64,000 nt of DNA, taken from positions 1-64,000 of the forward strand of contig NZ_FYED01000012.1 in NCBI RefSeq assembly GCF_900187565.1. Direction: 5' to 3'. Each line of letters starts with the position of its first letter. Position 1 is the first letter of the stretch. A program made the translations under genes and the position numbers. The notes under the pieces were generated by a model. That model was not told where the DNA came from, searched no databases, and saw only the letters and a program-made list of their open reading frames with translations. Source of the stretch: Pseudomonas sp. Irchel 3A7. GTDB taxonomy: Bacteria; Pseudomonadota; Gammaproteobacteria; Pseudomonadales; Pseudomonadaceae. Below are positions 59,399 to 64,000 of this stretch, in pieces.

Positions 59399-60835
59399 TT
59401 AACGCTTCTTGCGGTTGGCGATGTGGATGGCGCCGCCATTCACTGCCAAAGCAGCTTCGTGCAAGGCTTCAGACAGGGTCGGATGGGAGAAAACCATCAT
59501 GCCCAGGTCTTCAGCGCTGGTGCCGAATTCCATACCGATCGCGCCCTGCTGAACCAGTTCGGCAGCGCTTGGGCCAATCACGTGGACGCCCAATACGCGG
59601 TCTGTCTTGGCATCTGCGATGACCTTGACGAAACCGCCGGTATCGTTGGCAGCCATGGCACGGCCAGAGGCTGCGAACGGGAAGGTGCCGACGTTAACGT
59701 CTACGCCTTCAGCTTTCAAGGCCTGCTCGGTTTTACCGACCCACGCGATTTCCGGGTGAGTATAAATAACCGAAGGGATCAGATCATAGTTCATCTGGGC
59801 CTTGTGGCCCTTGATGCGCTCGACAACCATGATGCCCTCTTCCGACGCCTTGTGCGCCAGCATCATGCCGCGAACCACGTCACCGATGGCGTAAACGCCC
59901 GGTACGGTGGTAGCGCAGTGATCGTCAACGTGCACGAAACCGCGCTCGTCGAGGGTCACGCCGCAGTCGGCGGCCAGCAGATCAGTGGTCACCGGACGGC
60001 GACCAACGGCTACGATCAGCTTGTCGAAAGTAATGTTCTGTTCGCCGTTGGCATCGGTGTAGTTCACAACGACTTCGTCGCCGTTCACTTTCGAACCGGT
60101 CACGCGAGCGCCCAGCTTGATGTCCAGGCCCTGCTTGGTCAGGGTTTTCAGCGCTTCCTTGGAAACGGCCGTGTCGGCTGCCATCAGGAAGGTGTCCAGG
60201 GCTTCCAGGACAGTCACTTCAGCACCCAGGCGGGACCAGACCGAACCCAGTTCCAGACCGATCACGCCAGCGCCGATCACGCCCAGACGCTTGGGAACGG
60301 ATTGGAATTCCAGTGCGCCGGTGGAGTCGACGATTACATTCTGGTCGACCGGAGCCGGTGGAATGTCGATCGGACGCGAACCTGGAGCCAGGATCACGTT
60401 TTCGGCTTCGATGACTTCAACCGAACCGTCAGGCTTGGTGACTTCGACTTTCTTGCCGGCCAGCAGCTTGCCGTGGCCCTGGATCGAAGTAACGCCGTTG
60501 GCCTTGAACAGGGTTGCAACGCCGGAGGTCAGACCTTTGACGATGTTGGCCTTGCGGCCGACCATCGCTGGCACGTCCATGGTCACGCCAGCGTGGTTGA
60601 TGCCGTGGATCGCGAAGCCATCCTGCGCTTCGTGGAATTTCCACGAGCTGTCCAGCAGGGCTTTCGACGGAATGCAGCCGACGTTCAGGCAGGTACCGCC
60701 CAGCGCCAGTTTGCCTTCCTTGTCGGTGTACTTCTCGATGCAGGCCGTGGTGAGACCCAGTTGCGCGGCCTTGATGGCAGCAACATAGCCGCCAGGGCCC
60801 GCACCGATCACTACTACGTCAAATTTCTGCGACAT
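59399..60835 (-). CDS. lpd: Dihydrolipoyl dehydrogenase (E3)
   Basis: This 478-residue flavoprotein re-oxidises dihydrolipoyl groups of the 2-oxoglutarate dehydrogenase complex. It has FAD motif VVVIGAGPGGYVAAIKAAQLG, the redox-active disulfide Cys49/Cys54 in GGTCLNVGCIPSK, NAD-binding GVIGAGVIGLELGSVWSRLG and the C-terminal HPTLSE with His451 and Glu456. It is the third gene of the suc cluster, after sucB and a short repeat element. Confidence 0.97.
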   Translation of the reverse strand: MSQKFDVVVIGAGPGGYVAAIKAAQLGLTTACIEKYTDKEGKLALGGTCLNVGCIPSKALLDSSWKFHEAQDGFAIHGINHAGVTMDVPAMVGRKANIVKGLTSGVATLFKANGVTSIQGHGKLLAGKKVEVTKPDGSVEVIEAENVILAPGSRPIDIPPAPVDQNVIVDSTGALEFQSVPKRLGVIGAGVIGLELGSVWSRLGAEVTVLEALDTFLMAADTAVSKEALKTLTKQGLDIKLGARVTGSKVNGDEVVVNYTDANGEQNITFDKLIVAVGRRPVTTDLLAADCGVTLDERGFVHVDDHCATTVPGVYAIGDVVRGMMLAHKASEEGIMVVERIKGHKAQMNYDLIPSVIYTHPEIAWVGKTEQALKAEGVDVNVGTFPFAASGRAMAANDTGGFVKVIADAKTDRVLGVHVIGPSAAELVQQGAIGMEFGTSAEDLGMMVFSHPTLSEALHEAALAVNGGAIHIANRKKR

Positions 60836-60857
60836 TCAAAAAATCCTCTTGAGCGAA

Positions 60858-60930
60858 AAGCTTCAAGCCGCAAGCCACAAGCCAAACTGCCTTTACTGGC
60901 AGCTTGTAGCTTGCAGCTCGCGACTGCTTC
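60858..60930. repeat. AGCTTGTAGCTTGCAGCT-type inverted repeat
   Basis: AAGCCGCAAGCCACAAGCC at the left and AGCTTGTAGCTTGCAGCTCG at the right are imperfect inverted copies built of short AAGC/GCTT units, between sucB and lpd. This is an intergenic repeat type common in pseudomonads. Confidence 0.65.
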
Positions 60931-60932
60931 TA

Positions 60933-62153
60933 TCAGATATCCAGCAACAGACGAGCCGGGTCTTCCAGCAGGTTCTTGATGGTCACCAGGAAGGTCACAG
61001 CTTCTTTGCCATCGATCAGACGGTGATCGTAGGACAGCGCCAGGTACATCATCGGACGGATAACGACCTGGCCGTTGATCGCCATAGGACGCTGGATGAT
61101 GTTGTGCATGCCCAGAATCGCAGCCTGCGGCGGGTTGACGATCGGGGTCGACATCATCGAACCGAAGGTACCGCCGTTGGTGATGGTGAACGTACCGCCA
61201 GTCATTTCTTCCATCGACAGTTTGCCGTCACGGGCTTTCTTGCCGAAAGTAGCGATGCCGCCTTCGATTTCAGCCAGGCTCATCAGCTCGGCGTTACGCA
61301 GAACCGGTACAACCAGGCCGCGGTCGCTGGAAACAGCAACACCGACGTCAGCGTAGCCGTGGTAAACGATGTCCGCACCGTCGATCGACGCGTTGACAGC
61401 CGGGAAGCGTTTCAGCGCTTCGGTAGCGGCTTTCACGAAGAACGACATGAAGCCCAGGCGCACGCCGTTGTGGGACTTCTCGAACAGATCCTTGTACTTC
61501 GAACGCAGGGCCATGACTTCGGTCATGTCGACTTCGTTGAAAGTGGTCAGCATCGCCATGTTCGATTGAGCTTCAACCAGACGCTCGGCAACCTTGGCAC
61601 GCAGACGGGTCATCGGAACGCGTTTTTCAACGCGGTCACCGGCAGCGAATACCGGGGCAGCAGCGGCAGGTGCGGCAGCCTTGGCAGGCGCAGCAGCCGG
61701 AGCGGCTTTCTTGGCGGCAACGGCTGCAACCACGTCTTCCTTGGTCACACGACCGCCTTTGCCGGTACCGGCAACGGAAGCGATGTTGATACCGTTTTCT
61801 TCAGCCAGCTTGCGAGCAGCCGGGGCAGCAACAGGATCATCTTCGCCTTCGGCAGCCGGAGCAGCGGCTTGAGCAGCGGCGGCCGGGGCAGCAGCTGGAG
61901 CAGCGGCGGCAGCACCACCTTCAACGATCGAGCCCAGCACTTCGTCGGACAGAACGGTGTCGCCTTCGTTCTTCACGATAGCGCCCAGCACGCCATCAGC
62001 AGTAGCCAGAACTTCCAGTACGACTTTGTCGGTTTCGATGTCGACGATCAGTTCGTCACGCTTGACGGCGTCGCCCGGTTGTTTGTGCCAGGTGGCAACG
62101 GTGCCATCGGCAACCGATTCCGGGAAAGTGGGGGCTTTGATCTCGATAGCCAT
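60933..62153 (-). CDS. sucB: Dihydrolipoyllysine-residue succinyltransferase (E2)
   Basis: SucB is the core of the 2-oxoglutarate dehydrogenase complex and transfers succinyl to CoA. The 406-residue protein has one lipoyl domain with the lipoyl lysine Lys43 (VDIETDKVVLEV), an Ala/Pro-rich linker, a subunit-binding domain (PAARKLAEENGINIASVAGTGKGGRV, about 105-140), a second Ala-rich linker and the catalytic domain ending in SYDHRLIDGKEA with His377 and Asp381. It lies 42 bp after sucA. Confidence 0.97.
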   Translation of the reverse strand: MAIEIKAPTFPESVADGTVATWHKQPGDAVKRDELIVDIETDKVVLEVLATADGVLGAIVKNEGDTVLSDEVLGSIVEGGAAAAAPAAAPAAAAQAAAPAAEGEDDPVAAPAARKLAEENGINIASVAGTGKGGRVTKEDVVAAVAAKKAAPAAAPAKAAAPAAAAPVFAAGDRVEKRVPMTRLRAKVAERLVEAQSNMAMLTTFNEVDMTEVMALRSKYKDLFEKSHNGVRLGFMSFFVKAATEALKRFPAVNASIDGADIVYHGYADVGVAVSSDRGLVVPVLRNAELMSLAEIEGGIATFGKKARDGKLSMEEMTGGTFTITNGGTFGSMMSTPIVNPPQAAILGMHNIIQRPMAINGQVVIRPMMYLALSYDHRLIDGKEAVTFLVTIKNLLEDPARLLLDI

Positions 62154-62195
62154 TATCTGTGGTTCCTTAAATTCGGTTTCAGGTGCGCGAAGGCA

Positions 62196-64000
62196 TTAAA
62201 CGGTAAAGGCGTCTTGCAGCAGTTGTTCCTGCTGCTCGGCGTGCATCGATGCGTAACCGCATGCCGGTGCAGCAGAAGCCTCACGGCCCGCGTACTCGAG
62301 TACGAGAGACTTGTTGAGGTTGCTGATGCTGCGACGCATGTGGTGCTGGCTGCTGTACCACGCGCCCTGGTTCATCGGCTCTTCCTGGCACCAGACGGCA
62401 TGTTTGGCGTTGGTGTAAGGAGCCAGGACTTCGTTCAAGTCGTCCTCAGGGAATGGGTACAGCTGCTCGATACGCACGATGGCGATATCGTCACGGCCTT
62501 CGGCACGGCGTTTTTCCAGCAGGTCGTAGTAGACCTTGCCGCTGCACAGAACAATGCGCTCGACCTTTTTCGGGTCCAGGGCATCGATTTCCGGGATAAC
62601 GGTCTGGAACGAACCTTCGGCCAGATCTTCAAGCGTCGAGATGGCCAACTTGTGACGCAGCAGCGACTTCGGAGTCAGGACTACCAATGGTTTGCGCAGC
62701 GGGCGAATCACCTGACGGCGCAGCAAGTGATAGATCTGAGCCGGCGTCGTCGGCATGCACACCTGAATGTTGTGCTCGGCGCACAGTTGCAGGTAACGCT
62801 CCAGACGAGCCGAGGAGTGCTCCGGCCCCTGACCTTCATAACCGTGCGGCAGCAGCATGGTCAGACCGCACAGGCGGCCCCACTTGTGCTCGCCACTGGT
62901 GATGAACTGGTCGATAACCACCTGGGCACCGTTGGCGAAGTCGCCGAACTGGGCTTCCCAGATAACCAGTGCGTTTGGCGTGGTGGTCGAATAACCGTAT
63001 TCGAACGCCAGCACGGCCTCTTCGGACAGGAACGAGTCGTACAGGTCGAAGCGTGGCTGACCGTCGTACAGGTTCTGCAACGGCACGTAAGTGCCCGCAT
63101 CCTTCTGGTTGTGCAACACGGCATGACGGTGCGAGAACGTACCGCGGCCGATGTCCTGGCCGGTCATGCGGATCGGGTGACCTTCGAACGCCAGGGTCGC
63201 GTACGCCATGGTTTCGGCGTAACCCCAGTTGATCGGCAGGCCGCCGGCTTGCATCTTCTGACGGTCTTCGTAGATCTTGGCAACCTGGCGCTGAACCACG
63301 AAGCCTTCCGGAATTTCCAGCAGCTTGGCGGACAGTTCCTGCAGGGTCTTCAGGTCGAAGCGAGTGTCATGACGCGCGGTCCAGGCGTGGCCCAGATACG
63401 GACGCCAATCCACGAATAGCTCTTTATTCGGCTCTTTGACCAGGCTTTTCACCACGTGCAGACCGTTGTCCAGCGCGTTGCGGTATTCGTCGACTTTCGC
63501 CTGAACGCGTTCCGCGTCCATCACACCGCTCTGGGTCAGACGATCGGCATACAGCTCACGAGTGGTGCGCTGCTTGGTGATCTGCTGATACATCAGTGGC
63601 TGGGTGCCGCTAGGTTCGTCAGCCTCGTTGTGGCCGCGACGACGGTAGCAGACCAGATCGATCACCACGTCACGCTTGAACTGCATGCGGTAGTCGATGG
63701 CCAGCTGGGTCACGAACAATACGGCTTCCGGATCATCACCATTCACATGGAGGATCGGCGCCTGGATCATTTTCGCGACGTCGGTAGCGTACTCGGTGGA
63801 GCGCGAGTCCAGCGGGTTGCTGATGGTGAAACCGACCTGGTTGTTGATCACGATGTGCACGGTGCCGCCGGTCTTGAAACCGCGGGTCTGCGACATCTGG
63901 AAGGTTTCCATCACCACGCCTTGACCGGCGAATGCCGCGTCACCGTGGATGGAGATCGGCAGAACCTTCTCACCGGTAGGGTCGTTGCGACGATCCTGAC
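62196..64000 (-). CDS. sucA: 2-oxoglutarate dehydrogenase E1, C-terminal part
   Basis: The frame is open from the TAA at 62196 to the right edge, so the N-terminal third lies outside the window; about 601 residues are visible. Thiamine-pyrophosphate and dehydrogenase blocks include ISIHGDAAFAGQGVVMETFQMS, HIVINNQVGFTISNPLDSRSTEY, YRRRGHNEADEPSGTQPLMY and LPHGYEGQGPEHSSARLERYLQL. An internal ATG at 63917 is not the true start. The cluster order sucA-sucB-lpd-sucC-sucD is the usual pseudomonad one. Confidence 0.97.
   Translation of the reverse strand, partial: QDRRNDPTGEKVLPISIHGDAAFAGQGVVMETFQMSQTRGFKTGGTVHIVINNQVGFTISNPLDSRSTEYATDVAKMIQAPILHVNGDDPEAVLFVTQLAIDYRMQFKRDVVIDLVCYRRRGHNEADEPSGTQPLMYQQITKQRTTRELYADRLTQSGVMDAERVQAKVDEYRNALDNGLHVVKSLVKEPNKELFVDWRPYLGHAWTARHDTRFDLKTLQELSAKLLEIPEGFVVQRQVAKIYEDRQKMQAGGLPINWGYAETMAYATLAFEGHPIRMTGQDIGRGTFSHRHAVLHNQKDAGTYVPLQNLYDGQPRFDLYDSFLSEEAVLAFEYGYSTTTPNALVIWEAQFGDFANGAQVVIDQFITSGEHKWGRLCGLTMLLPHGYEGQGPEHSSARLERYLQLCAEHNIQVCMPTTPAQIYHLLRRQVIRPLRKPLVVLTPKSLLRHKLAISTLEDLAEGSFQTVIPEIDALDPKKVERIVLCSGKVYYDLLEKRRAEGRDDIAIVRIEQLYPFPEDDLNEVLAPYTNAKHAVWCQEEPMNQGAWYSSQHHMRRSISNLNKSLVLEYAGREASAAPACGYASMHAEQQEQLLQDAFTV

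Noticed and set aside
60849..63419. 856-codon plus-strand frame over sucB and sucA
   Set aside because: Antisense to clear E2 and E1 sequences with intact catalytic residues. It has long low-complexity Gly/Ser runs mirroring the Ala-rich E2 linker.
63917..63919. Possible start of sucA at the internal ATG
   Set aside because: The frame continues without a stop to the window edge and encodes conserved E1 sequence (ISIHGDAAFAGQG) upstream of this Met.
1..64000. CRISPR array, prophage, insertion sequence or integrative element
   Set aside because: The repeats seen are short palindromic REP-type pairs, not evenly spaced direct repeats. No integrase, transposase, cas or phage structural gene is visible on either strand.

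Overview
The window looks like about 64 kb of chromosome from a fluorescent-group Pseudomonas. It has high GC, dense short intergenic gaps, many Pseudomonas REP/REPIN palindromes (GTGGGAGCGAGCCTGCTCGCGAA type), a P. aeruginosa-like gene order (FKBP lipoprotein ... rdgC - BASS transporter - MFS/PlsC - MxtR-type kinase) and the classical pseudomonad cobalamin cluster cobO-cobB-bluB-cobD-cobC-cobQ-cobP-cobU-phosphatase-cobV. This is ordinary core genome. I see no prophage, insertion sequence, CRISPR array or integrative element.

Layout. 1-1804: an RHS/YD-repeat protein cut by the left edge, preceded by a small XRE - unknown - Sel1 operon (2024-3141). 3256-7941: a YkvA-like membrane protein with an inverted pair of perfect DnaA boxes upstream, an FKBP lipoprotein, and a two-gene haem unit (RoxA-like di-haem cytochrome c plus a minimal catalase-like protein). 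8093-8746: two tandem tRNA-Val/tRNA-Asp units, each with its own terminator. 8857-16586: rdgC, a bile-acid:Na+ symporter homologue, a guanidine-II riboswitch with sugE/gdx, an MFS-PlsC fusion, a TehA/TDT transporter, and a divergent MFS/TetR pair with a 12-bp inverted-repeat operator candidate. 16822-21891: an SSSF-PAS-kinase-receiver hybrid (MxtR/CrbS type) and rmuC. 22310-23268: almost 1 kb with no gene I can support. 23269-28294: two small Pseudomonas proteins, a FadL-type porin, a periplasmic glutathione peroxidase, and a MarR - MFS - 40-residue membrane peptide unit.

28447-37722 is a ten-gene cobalamin operon on the minus strand, led by a clear cobalamin riboswitch and linked mostly by ATGA/GTGA stop-start overlaps. 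Together the genes adenosylate the corrin ring, amidate it, make and attach the aminopropanol arm, make dimethylbenzimidazole (BluB), activate both halves and join them. A REPIN sits inside the 3' end of cobB and is translated into its C-terminus; another perfect palindrome lies between cobQ and cobP.

37892-55094 is housekeeping and accessory core: a PQQ-sugar-dehydrogenase-like lipoprotein, an O-methyltransferase, two NlpC/P60 lipoproteins, hda, an AI-2E family (PerM) protein and a DUF2066 protein divergent from purM-purN-DUF3108, then OsmC, pirin, dienelactone hydrolase, htpG, two overlapping hotdog thioesterases, a small lipoprotein, MAPEG and DUF599 proteins. 55355-64000 holds brnQ and the minus-strand sucA(partial)-sucB-lpd-sucC-sucD TCA-cycle cluster, which is cut by the right edge.

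The least expected observations are the haem-protein pair, the REP-encoded tail of CobB, the coupled 40-residue membrane peptide under paired MarR operators, the TetR/MFS inverted repeat that could hide a ribosome site, a terminator-like hairpin in the purM leader, and the paired DnaA boxes.
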